Below the pieces are notes generated by a model, which saw nothing but the letters and a program-made list of their open reading frames with translations, was not told the origin of the DNA and did no database searches. Shown piece by piece: positions 33,951 to 41,825 of a stretch of 64,000 nt of DNA. How positions within the stretch are numbered: position 1 is the first letter of the stretch; the number at the start of each line of letters is the position of its first letter. This DNA comes from Bacteroidota bacterium (GTDB lineage: Bacteria > Bacteroidota > Bacteroidia > Chitinophagales > Chitinophagaceae): positions 310,001 through 374,000 of the forward strand of contig JAEZGS010000017.1 in assembly GCA_023437225.1 (NCBI GenBank), given 5' to 3'. Both the position numbers and the translations under genes were made by a program.

Positions 33951-35186
33951 TCACCACGGCCAGTTATAAGCGATGATGATCGCAGTGATCACTCCTGCCA
34001 GGTCTGCACATAAAGAAGCAGGAATAGCATAGCGTGTTTTTTTGATACCCACAGAACCGAAATATAGCGCAACGATATAAAACGTGGTGTCTGCGGATCC
34101 CTGGAACACGCAACTTAGTCGCCCTACGAACGAGTCAGGTCCGTACACCCTCATCGCATCGATCATCATTGCCCTGGAGCCGCTTCCACTAAAGGGTTTC
34201 ATCAATGCAGTAGGCATCGCCGGAACGAAATCGGTATTCAGTCCCAACATGCTGAAGAACCAACTCATACCCTGGATCATGTAATCGAATACACCGCAGG
34301 TACGCAGAACACTGATTGCCACCAGCATTCCAACCAGGTATGGGATAATCCTTACCGCAACCTCAAAACCTTGTTTGGCACCGTCGATGAAAGCGTCGTA
34401 TACATGTACCTTTTTGTAAATACCCCCAAGGATGAATACAATAAATATCAAAAAGATAAGCCCATTGCTGACCACTTTTGAAAATGTTGAAGCGGCTTCA
34501 TTATCGAGGAATACACGAAGGTAAACGGCCAGAGCGCCGAGCAACGCCGCTCCTATCAATCCAACGGTAGCAATTGCGATCCACTGTCTTCGCGTAAATT
34601 TTTGCCATAGAGCAGTAACACACATGGCCACCATGGTTGCAACAAAAGTTGCGATAAGACAAGGAATGAATATACTAGTTGGGTCTTGCGACTTTAGTAT
34701 CACTCGCTGTGCGATGATGCTTACCGGTATAAGCGTCAATCCCGATGCATGCAGAACCATAAACATGATCTGGGCATCAGACGCAGTGTCCTTGTCCGGA
34801 TTTGTTTCCTGTAAGCTTTCCATCGCTTTCAGCCCGAAAGGAGTGGCGGCATTGTCAAGACCAAGAAGATTTGCTGAAAAATTCATCATCATATGACCCA
34901 TCGCCGGATGATTTCGAGGCAGACCAGGGAATAGGTGCTTAAAGAATGGCCCAACGATACGCGACAGCAACCCGATCGCCCCTGCCCTTTCTCCGATATT
35001 CATGAAGCCCAGAAATAAGCTCATGATTCCAATAAGTCCTATGGATATCTGAACCCCTGCATTGGCCGACTCGAAAACACCGTCTATTATTGTCTTGAAG
35101 ACTTCTGTATCTCCCATAAGGAGTCGGACAAGGGCAACGGTAAAAGCGATCAGAAAGAAAGCGATCCATAGGAAATTCAGCGCCAT
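33951..35186 (-). CDS. Fused SpmA/SpmB-type nucleoside-recognition (Gate) membrane protein
   Basis: The 411-residue protein has about ten hydrophobic segments and two Gate/nucleoside-recognition domains. The N-half (SANAGVQISIGLIGIMSLFLGFMNIGERAG, FSANLLGLDNAATPFGLKAM) matches SpmA and the C-half (GAKQGFEVAVRIIPYLVGMLVAI, PFSGSGSRAMMIDAMRVYGPDSF, QGSADTTFYIVALYFGSVG) matches SpmB, which are separate proteins in spore formers. This organism group does not sporulate; a transport function for an unknown solute is likely. ATG 35186 is preferred to TTG 35192. Confidence 0.88.
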   Translation of the reverse strand: MALNFLWIAFFLIAFTVALVRLLMGDTEVFKTIIDGVFESANAGVQISIGLIGIMSLFLGFMNIGERAGAIGLLSRIVGPFFKHLFPGLPRNHPAMGHMMMNFSANLLGLDNAATPFGLKAMESLQETNPDKDTASDAQIMFMVLHASGLTLIPVSIIAQRVILKSQDPTSIFIPCLIATFVATMVAMCVTALWQKFTRRQWIAIATVGLIGAALLGALAVYLRVFLDNEAASTFSKVVSNGLIFLIFIVFILGGIYKKVHVYDAFIDGAKQGFEVAVRIIPYLVGMLVAISVLRTCGVFDYMIQGMSWFFSMLGLNTDFVPAMPTALMKPFSGSGSRAMMIDAMRVYGPDSFVGRLSCVFQGSADTTFYIVALYFGSVGIKKTRYAIPASLCADLAGVITAIIIAYNWPW

Positions 35187-35241
35187 AAACAATGTTGATG
35201 AAATGAAAGTAACGCAAAAACAGGAACGATTTGTTTTCCTG

Positions 35242-35249
35242 TATCTTTG
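35242..35249 (+). promoter_or_regulatory. -7 element of the ychF promoter
   Basis: TATCTTTG ends 18 bases before the ATG at 35268. Its TTG is in frame and gives a false upstream start of seven codons. Confidence 0.65.
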
Positions 35250-35267
35250 CCGCTCAAAAAAAATGAC

Positions 35268-36368
35268 ATGCCTTTAAGAGCAGGGATAGTAGGATTACCA
35301 AATGTGGGCAAATCGACCTTATTCAATGCGGTTAGCAGCAGTGCAAAAGCACAGGCAAGCAACTACCGCTTCTGTACTATTGAACCAAACATGGGACTGG
35401 TGGATGTTCCCGATCATCGGCTGAATAAACTGGCTGAACTGGTAAAACCAAATCGGATCGTTCCTACGCAAATAGAAATAGTTGATATTGCGGGGCTGGT
35501 TCGAGGCGCAAGTAAAGGTGAAGGCCTCGGCAACAAATTCCTTGCGAACATTCGTGAAGTGGACGCAATCATACATGTTGTTCGCTGTTTCGAAGATGAA
35601 AACATTCTTCGCGAAGAAGGTGCGATCAATCCTGTTAGTGATAAAGAAATTATCGATACCGAGCTTCAACTAAAAGATCTGGACAGTGTTGAAAAAAAAC
35701 TGGCTCGTGTTGAAAAGATGGCCCGTACCGGTGACGCCAAAATAAAGGCGGAATACGAAGTGCTTGCCCGTTGCAAGCAACATCTTGAGCAAGGCAAAAG
35801 CATACATTCCCTAGGACTTTCAAAAGAAGAAGGCACTGCAATAGCTGACCTCTTTTTATTAACCGATAAGCCGGTTTTGTATGTTGCGAATGTGGACGAA
35901 GCGTCCATGCATACGGGAAATAAATATTCTCAACAATTGATTGAAGCAGTGAAGAATGAAGACGCGCAGGTAATCGTAATGAATAATACCATTGAGCAGC
36001 AGATCGCAGAAATGGAAGACCCAGCTGATCAGCAGTTGTTCATGGAAGAATATAAGATGACTGAACCTGCATTGAATCGCCTCATTCGTTCTGCTTATAA
36101 GCTATTGAATCTATATACCTACTTTACTGCTGGCGTGCAGGAAGTGAGGGCATGGACGATACACCAGGGCTGGAAGGCGCCGCAGGCCGCAAGTGTAATC
36201 CATACAGATTTCGAAAAAGGATTTATCAAAGCAGAAGTTATAGCCTACGAGGACTTCATTCAATACGGTTCTGAAGCTGCTTGCAGGGAGAACGGAAGGT
36301 TGAGGATCGAAGGGAAAGAATATGTTGTGAAAGACGGTGATGTGATGCATTTCCGTTTCAATGTATAA
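35268..36368 (+). CDS. ychF: Redox-regulated ATPase / Obg-family P-loop protein YchF
   Basis: YchF is a universally conserved OBG-family NTPase that prefers ATP and binds ribosomes. The 366-residue protein opens MPLRAGIVGLPNVGKSTLFNA (G1), followed by the G3 motif VDIAGLVRGASKGEGLGN, a coiled-coil insertion around 130-175 and the C-terminal TGS-like domain (LNLYTYFTAGVQEVRAWTI, FIKAEVIAYEDF). The ATG at 35268 matches the normal family start. It is followed by a strong bidirectional terminator, so it is monocistronic. Confidence 0.96.
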   Translation: MPLRAGIVGLPNVGKSTLFNAVSSSAKAQASNYRFCTIEPNMGLVDVPDHRLNKLAELVKPNRIVPTQIEIVDIAGLVRGASKGEGLGNKFLANIREVDAIIHVVRCFEDENILREEGAINPVSDKEIIDTELQLKDLDSVEKKLARVEKMARTGDAKIKAEYEVLARCKQHLEQGKSIHSLGLSKEEGTAIADLFLLTDKPVLYVANVDEASMHTGNKYSQQLIEAVKNEDAQVIVMNNTIEQQIAEMEDPADQQLFMEEYKMTEPALNRLIRSAYKLLNLYTYFTAGVQEVRAWTIHQGWKAPQAASVIHTDFEKGFIKAEVIAYEDFIQYGSEAACRENGRLRIEGKEYVVKDGDVMHFRFNV

Positions 36369-36402
36369 TATCAACCTTTAAATAACCCGCTATCAATACT
36401 AA

Positions 36403-36428
36403 AAAAGCCCCGATCACTCGGGGCTTTT
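36403..36428. terminator. Bidirectional terminator between ychF and the TonB receptor
   Basis: AAAAGCCCCGA (36403-36413) pairs perfectly with TCGGGGCTTTT (36418-36428) around TCAC. A runs and T runs on both sides let it work in both directions for the convergent genes. Confidence 0.9.
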
Positions 36429-36447
36429 CGTTTCGATGATGTATCAA

Positions 36448-39348
36448 TTAATAAACATTGTAAGCAAAGCTGATATAATATAAGCCGCCAATTTGAGGAT
36501 TACCAAAAGCGCTACGATAGTATTTGTTCGTAACGTTTGTTGCACCAAGCTTGATCATCGATTTCATTGCAGCAAGTTTATAGCTTACCTGTGCATCCAG
36601 AACACCATATGATGGAATCTCTCCGGTGCCGAATGTTCCTTCCCACTGAACTTTATCCTGCCACCTGTATAGCAAATTGAAACCAACGCCCCTGTACAGA
36701 TCCTCATTTGAAAGTCCAAGGTTGAAACGTAGTTCGGGCGTATTGAAGAATGTTACCAGTCCGGCAGGAATATCGCGCAGTTTATCGCTGAAGATATTTG
36801 CCATAATGGAATAGCCTCGGCCCGCCTGATACTGAGCACTTGCGCCCCATCCGATCGCTTTAACCGGTGTTGGACTATTCGTTACAAACGAATAATTGTT
36901 TGTTGTAAAAGGACTGTACAATTCCCGAAGGTATACGTTTGGATCAGTGCTTTCATTAATTCCGCGAGCCACTGCTTTTCGTGCGATAAAATCCTGGTAG
37001 CGACTGTAGTAACCATAAACATCGATCAACAGTTTTTTTGCAATGAGTCCCTTATATCCCAGTTCATAGGACGCAACGCTCTCAGGCTTCAATGTGATGA
37101 AAGGAGACGCTTGTAACAATGGTGCTGCTGCGCCAATAGAAGCCGCATTCGGATTTGCACCAACTGCATTGCGGAATGCAACAACGCTTTCTGCCGTGAA
37201 GGCAGGTGCGGTATTGAATTTAAAATAAGTATTAAACTGCGGAAGTCCACCGATCAGTCTGGATCCAGGAGTTTGCAGGTTAATGTATTGATCCTGGGCA
37301 CTTGGAAAACGATACGCTGTCTGATATGACAAACGAATGTTGTTATCCCTTGCAACCTGCACTACTGCAGTCACTCTCGGGGTGAATCGGCCATCAAAGT
37401 TTTCGTTCTTATCATATCGAACAGAGCCGGTTAATTTAAGTACATCGCCCAAAAATTTACGCTGTGCCTGGAGGTATGCTCCATATTCACTTATAGAAAT
37501 TGTACCTGCCGTGTCAACAAAGATGGTACCCTGTGAATTCAATACATAGTTGCGGAAAGAACCTCCAACTATAACTTCTGCAATTTTGTTTTCAGGAAGT
37601 TTGTATTGACCCTCGAAATGATAAAGGTCCGTCTTGTCAGCGAACTTTGCTCCACCCTGGCCGATGGGCTTGCTTATAGCATCGGTGAACGCCTTCTTGA
37701 ATTCAGGAGTGCCCGGAAGGTAGCGACCAGCGTCTGCTGCCTGTCTTGCCAGCGTGTGCGCGGTTGCAGGTGGTGCGCCCTGCAATACGGCCCCAGAGTA
37801 ATTTCCTGTGTACTCGCCCAGCCACTGTGCATCAGGTTTCCATGCACGGTTTACGAGGATTGAAGCGATGGTAGAAGCGTATGAATCGCCTGAATTTTCC
37901 TGTGTTGTATAACCTCTCAAAAACCAGTTGCTTCCCTTTACCTCTAATTTATATTGGCCCATTTTCAGGTCTTTCAATGAATACCTGTCTGCCCCGGTAT
38001 AAACTGTTGTGCCGGTTCCCCAATAACCCATTAAAGATGCTTCAATACCTGGAGTGATCTTGTAATAAAGGCCACCACTTAATTTGAAATTATATGTGTT
38101 GTAATCAACCAGGTCTCTTTCATCATAACCTGTGCGACTTACTGATTGATTTCCGAAAACATTATTCTGAAGACCCAGATAAAACGGTGCTGTTTGCGGA
38201 TTGGTAGAAAGGAACTGCACCATCGCAGCATTGATCATGTCAGCGGTTGGTACGCATCCGCATGCAGCAGCAACTTGTTGTTGTACCAATGGCAAAGCTG
38301 TAGTTGACGCCTGTGAAACCAGCGCCTGTGAAAGTGAAGTCATACTTGCGCTTACTTCATCGCCAAAAACATTCACTCCATCGTAATTCGGGTCACTGTT
38401 TCGGTCACCTGGTTTTATTGAACTAAACACGTTGTTACGTGCAAGATTCGTTCTGTCGTTCGCCTGCCAATCCTGTGCCTGCACAAACTGTGACGATATT
38501 TTAAATGCAAATTTCTCGGAGATCTTTTTACCCCAACGCAGAGAGAAATCATAGTAAGGCGATGCTTTGCGCTGTTCATTATCCACGTGCATCACACCCA
38601 CTCTCACCTGGTAACTCAATCCCTGGTAACGGAAAGGATTCTTACTGTTGATCAGTAAGGTACCATTCATACCACCAGAGCCATATAATGCGGACGATGC
38701 ACCAGACAATAGTTCCATACTTTCAACATCCAGCTCAGTAAGTCCTATAATGCTTCCAACAGCGAAGTTCAGACCAGGAGCCTGGTTGTCCATTCCATCA
38801 ACCAATTGATTGAACCGAAGATTACCACTTCCATTGAAGCCGCGTGTTGAAGGAGTTTTAAATGTGAGACTTGATGTGGTAAGATCTACACCCTTCAGAT
38901 TTGCCACAGCATCATAATAACTCGCGGCTGGTGCGTTGCGAATCGACGCGGAGTTCATGCGTTCAATTGTCACGGGCGATTCAAGTATCCTCTCCGGAGT
39001 TCTTGAAGCTGCAACAACAATCTCTTCACCCATTGAATAGCTGGTTTGTAATTCGATGGCAATAGGTTCAGTAGCCGAATTAACCGTAAACTCCTGTTCA
39101 GTAAAGCCAATTGCACTAATAACAAGCGTCACTGGCAACTGTTGATTGATCTGCAGGCTGAATTGACCACGGTCGTTCGTAAAAGTACCGCCAGTGCCTC
39201 CTTTGATAGTAACGGAGACTGCAGGAACTGCCTCTTTTGTAGTACTGTTTTTGACGTTTCCGGTCAGTGTGATCGTTTGAGCGAAAGCAGCAATCGTAGC
39301 GAGAGTAAAAAGGCATGATACCGCCAGATAGCGGATGCATTTTCTCAT
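36448..39348 (-). CDS. TonB-dependent outer membrane receptor
   Basis: The 966-residue protein has a signal peptide (to AFAQ24), a carboxypeptidase-regulatory-like domain (about 26-100, LTGNVKNSTTKEAVPAVSVTIKG), a plug domain (about 110-235, IVVAASRTPERILESPVTIER, VDGMDNQAPG, ALYGSGGMNGTLLI) and a barrel ending in YYISFAYNVY. No SusD partner is adjacent, so it is not a SusCD polysaccharide system; a siderophore, vitamin or peptide may be the ligand. An unusual Ala/Gln/Ser-rich insert near residues 330-395 holds Cys363 and Cys365, probably in an extracellular loop. Substrate is not identifiable. Confidence 0.93.
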   Translation of the reverse strand: MRKCIRYLAVSCLFTLATIAAFAQTITLTGNVKNSTTKEAVPAVSVTIKGGTGGTFTNDRGQFSLQINQQLPVTLVISAIGFTEQEFTVNSATEPIAIELQTSYSMGEEIVVAASRTPERILESPVTIERMNSASIRNAPAASYYDAVANLKGVDLTTSSLTFKTPSTRGFNGSGNLRFNQLVDGMDNQAPGLNFAVGSIIGLTELDVESMELLSGASSALYGSGGMNGTLLINSKNPFRYQGLSYQVRVGVMHVDNEQRKASPYYDFSLRWGKKISEKFAFKISSQFVQAQDWQANDRTNLARNNVFSSIKPGDRNSDPNYDGVNVFGDEVSASMTSLSQALVSQASTTALPLVQQQVAAACGCVPTADMINAAMVQFLSTNPQTAPFYLGLQNNVFGNQSVSRTGYDERDLVDYNTYNFKLSGGLYYKITPGIEASLMGYWGTGTTVYTGADRYSLKDLKMGQYKLEVKGSNWFLRGYTTQENSGDSYASTIASILVNRAWKPDAQWLGEYTGNYSGAVLQGAPPATAHTLARQAADAGRYLPGTPEFKKAFTDAISKPIGQGGAKFADKTDLYHFEGQYKLPENKIAEVIVGGSFRNYVLNSQGTIFVDTAGTISISEYGAYLQAQRKFLGDVLKLTGSVRYDKNENFDGRFTPRVTAVVQVARDNNIRLSYQTAYRFPSAQDQYINLQTPGSRLIGGLPQFNTYFKFNTAPAFTAESVVAFRNAVGANPNAASIGAAAPLLQASPFITLKPESVASYELGYKGLIAKKLLIDVYGYYSRYQDFIARKAVARGINESTDPNVYLRELYSPFTTNNYSFVTNSPTPVKAIGWGASAQYQAGRGYSIMANIFSDKLRDIPAGLVTFFNTPELRFNLGLSNEDLYRGVGFNLLYRWQDKVQWEGTFGTGEIPSYGVLDAQVSYKLAAMKSMIKLGATNVTNKYYRSAFGNPQIGGLYYISFAYNVY

Positions 39349-39443
39349 AATTTGATGTTTTAGTTAAGAGTTACTGGGGCAAAATACATTATTGTAATAT
39401 ACCTCAAAAAATATTATTTCTAAACTCCTTGTATATTCGACAA

Positions 39444-40385
39444 ATGAAACAGTTTGAATTTCCGCGACAGACAAAATATTACAAAGGAAAAGTCAGGGAT
39501 GTATATACGATAGATGATAAATGGTTGGTAATGGTCGCTTCAAACAGGATCTCGGCGTTTGATGTAATACTTCCCGAACCGATACCATTTAAGGGCCAGG
39601 TATTAAACCAGATTGCTGCATATATGCTTGATGCCACAAAAGATATTTGTGCTAACTGGCTGCTGGCTGTTCCGGCTCCGAACGTTTCAATAGGAAGGAA
39701 ATGTGAACCGTTCAAAATTGAAATGGTAGTGCGGGGAAATCTTACCGGTCATGCATGGCGAACATACAGCAGTGGAAGCAGAGTATTATGCGGTGTAACA
39801 ATGCCGGAGGGGCTTCGTGAAAACGACTTTTTCCCTTCGCCGATCATCACTCCTACAACCAAAGCTTCAGAAGGCCACGACGAAGACATATCGAAGGAAG
39901 AGATCATTGCGCGAGGTCTTGCAAGCGCTCAACAATGGTCGCAACTGGAAAAGTTCACACTGGATCTTTTTGCAAGGGGTAAAGAAATTGCCGCAAAGCG
40001 CGGCCTTATACTGGTGGATACAAAATATGAATTTGGAATGATCGATGATAACATTGTGCTTATGGATGAAATCCATACTCCCGATAGTTCCAGATACTTT
40101 TATGCTGATGGATTCGAAGAGCGTTTATCGCGCAATGAAAAACAAAAGCAATTAAGTAAAGAGTTCGTTCGTGAATGGCTTATCGCAAACAATTTCATGG
40201 GTAAGGAAGGACAAACAGTGCCACAAATGGATGCTGAATGGGTTGATACGATAAGCAAAAGATATATTGAACTGTACGAACAGGTCATTGGCAAACCGTT
40301 CAAGCCTGAGCCGCTCTCGGATGAAGAAATGTACAAAAGAATTGTTGATTCACTTGGTTCATTACGAGATGATCGGCTCTCCTAA
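39444..40385 (+). CDS. purC: Phosphoribosylaminoimidazole-succinocarboxamide synthase
   Basis: SAICAR synthetase joins aspartate to CAIR in purine synthesis, using ATP. The 313-residue protein has YYKGKVRDVYTIDDKWLVMVASNRISAFDVILPEPIPFKGQ-type ATP-grasp-like start (residues about 10-50), the catalytic stretch IEMVVRGNLTGHAWR, and SRYFYADGFEE. It is the longer, yeast/eubacterial-type form. ATG 39444 is chosen over the TTG at 39429. Its stop is one base from the stop of trhO on the other strand. Confidence 0.96.
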   Translation: MKQFEFPRQTKYYKGKVRDVYTIDDKWLVMVASNRISAFDVILPEPIPFKGQVLNQIAAYMLDATKDICANWLLAVPAPNVSIGRKCEPFKIEMVVRGNLTGHAWRTYSSGSRVLCGVTMPEGLRENDFFPSPIITPTTKASEGHDEDISKEEIIARGLASAQQWSQLEKFTLDLFARGKEIAAKRGLILVDTKYEFGMIDDNIVLMDEIHTPDSSRYFYADGFEERLSRNEKQKQLSKEFVREWLIANNFMGKEGQTVPQMDAEWVDTISKRYIELYEQVIGKPFKPEPLSDEEMYKRIVDSLGSLRDDRLS

Positions 40386-40386
40386 A

Positions 40387-41406
40387 TTAGCCGATCGTCT
40401 TCTTATGTTTCCGGAATATCTTTTTACCATTGTTTACTCCCTTCCGCAATTGTTTGCGCTTTTCCTCGGGTAATTCAATGGTATGTCTGCATTCTTGCGA
40501 ACAACAGCCATTGTACTTGGCGGCACATTCATCACATTGAATAAACAACAGATGGCACGCCTCATTGCTGCAATTGGTATGTGTATCGGCAGGCTTACCG
40601 CATTGATGACAATGAGCTATGATGTCGTCTGAGATTCGCTCACCGAGCCGCTCGTCGAATACAAAATTCTTTCCCCGAAACTTATTATCAAGCCCTTTTT
40701 CTTTTACGGTATTAGCATAGTGGATGATGCCGCCTTCTAAATGAAACACTTTTTTAAAGCCCTTGTGCAACAAATATGCACTCGCCTTCTCACACCTGAT
40801 TCCTCCTGTGCAATACATGATCACGTTCTTGTCGGCACGATCTTTCAGCATATCAACTGCCATGGGTAGTTGCTCACGAAATGTTTCGCTTGGGATTTCA
40901 ATCGCATGTTCAAAGTGACCCACCTCATATTCGTAGTGATTGCGCATATCGATGACGATGGTCTCCGGGTCATCCGTTAGCTTATTAAATTCTTCAGCGT
41001 TTACATATCGACCCTTATTTCGCATGTCGAAATTGGTGTCCTCAATACCGTCGGCAACTATCTTGTCGCGCACTTTGATCTTAAGTACCCAGAACGATTT
41101 TCCATCGTCGTCCACCGCTACGTTTAGCCTGATGTTTTCCAGTCCCGCAATCGAATACAGGTATTGACGAAGTGAATCGAAATTCGAAGATGGTACACTC
41201 AATTGGGCATTGATTCCTTCCTGGGCAACATATATTCTTCCGAAAACCTTTAATGCATCAAGATGAATGTATAGCTGATCCCGGAATATTTTCGGGTCTT
41301 CGATCCTGAAGTATTGATAGAAGGAAATCGTCGTTCTTGGTTCTGTTTCACGAAATAATTTTTCCTTCAACTCTTTTTGAGAGACGCGGTTGTGCAGTAC
41401 TGCCAT
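40387..41406 (-). CDS. trhO: tRNA uridine(34) hydroxylase (rhodanese-domain TrhO)
   Basis: TrhO hydroxylates U34 of certain tRNAs, the first step of 5-(carboxy)methoxyuridine formation. The 339-residue protein has the UPF0176 N-domain, a rhodanese domain (about 128-225) with active-site Cys199 in MYCTGGIRCEKAS, and a C-terminal cysteine-rich region with eight or more Cys (CHQCGKPADTH, CSNEACH, CDECAAKY, CCSQECRH) likely to bind zinc. The sequence then ends in a basic tail. It sits downstream of the 41466 gene with a 59-base gap. Confidence 0.93.
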   Translation of the reverse strand: MAVLHNRVSQKELKEKLFRETEPRTTISFYQYFRIEDPKIFRDQLYIHLDALKVFGRIYVAQEGINAQLSVPSSNFDSLRQYLYSIAGLENIRLNVAVDDDGKSFWVLKIKVRDKIVADGIEDTNFDMRNKGRYVNAEEFNKLTDDPETIVIDMRNHYEYEVGHFEHAIEIPSETFREQLPMAVDMLKDRADKNVIMYCTGGIRCEKASAYLLHKGFKKVFHLEGGIIHYANTVKEKGLDNKFRGKNFVFDERLGERISDDIIAHCHQCGKPADTHTNCSNEACHLLFIQCDECAAKYNGCCSQECRHTIELPEEKRKQLRKGVNNGKKIFRKHKKTIG

Positions 41407-41465
41407 AATTGAAACTTTTAGGACACTTGCCTTGTGAACAAAATTTCGAGGCGCTAAATTACAAT

Positions 41466-41822
41466 TTAAACATTATCCATCTGCCGGGAAAAGGAATACG
41501 ATGCTGTTAAAGCTGCAAGTCCCGCAACCAACCCGCCAATCAGAGAGGAGATTAGCACAAGCAAAAAGGCTGAGCCGCCAATGCCGAAGAGTTCCGATAT
41601 TCTTGCTGATAAGATCCCGTCGTTTGCAGAATCACGTATCATGGCAATAATCAGCCAGCACAGAAAAACGCCGACAAAGCCGGCGAGAAATGCCAGACCT
41701 GGCCTGAGTTTCATAACATAAGCAACAAGAAAGGAAGCAAGTGCAACACTCCACCAGGGAAGAAAGAGACCTGATGCAAGCGCCAGTAAGCCTATCAATA
41801 CGATTGATATAATAAATTTCAT
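41466..41822 (-). CDS. Small four-helix membrane protein
   Basis: The 118-residue protein has about four hydrophobic helices (4-22, 26-40, 46-66, 84-110) and charged loops. I do not recognise the family. It starts only three bases after the penicillin acylase stop and is almost certainly cotranscribed with it, so it may help at the membrane with that enzyme, although that is inference. Confidence 0.75.
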   Translation of the reverse strand: MKFIISIVLIGLLALASGLFLPWWSVALASFLVAYVMKLRPGLAFLAGFVGVFLCWLIIAMIRDSANDGILSARISELFGIGGSAFLLVLISSLIGGLVAGLAALTASYSFSRQMDNV

Positions 41823-41825
41823 TGA

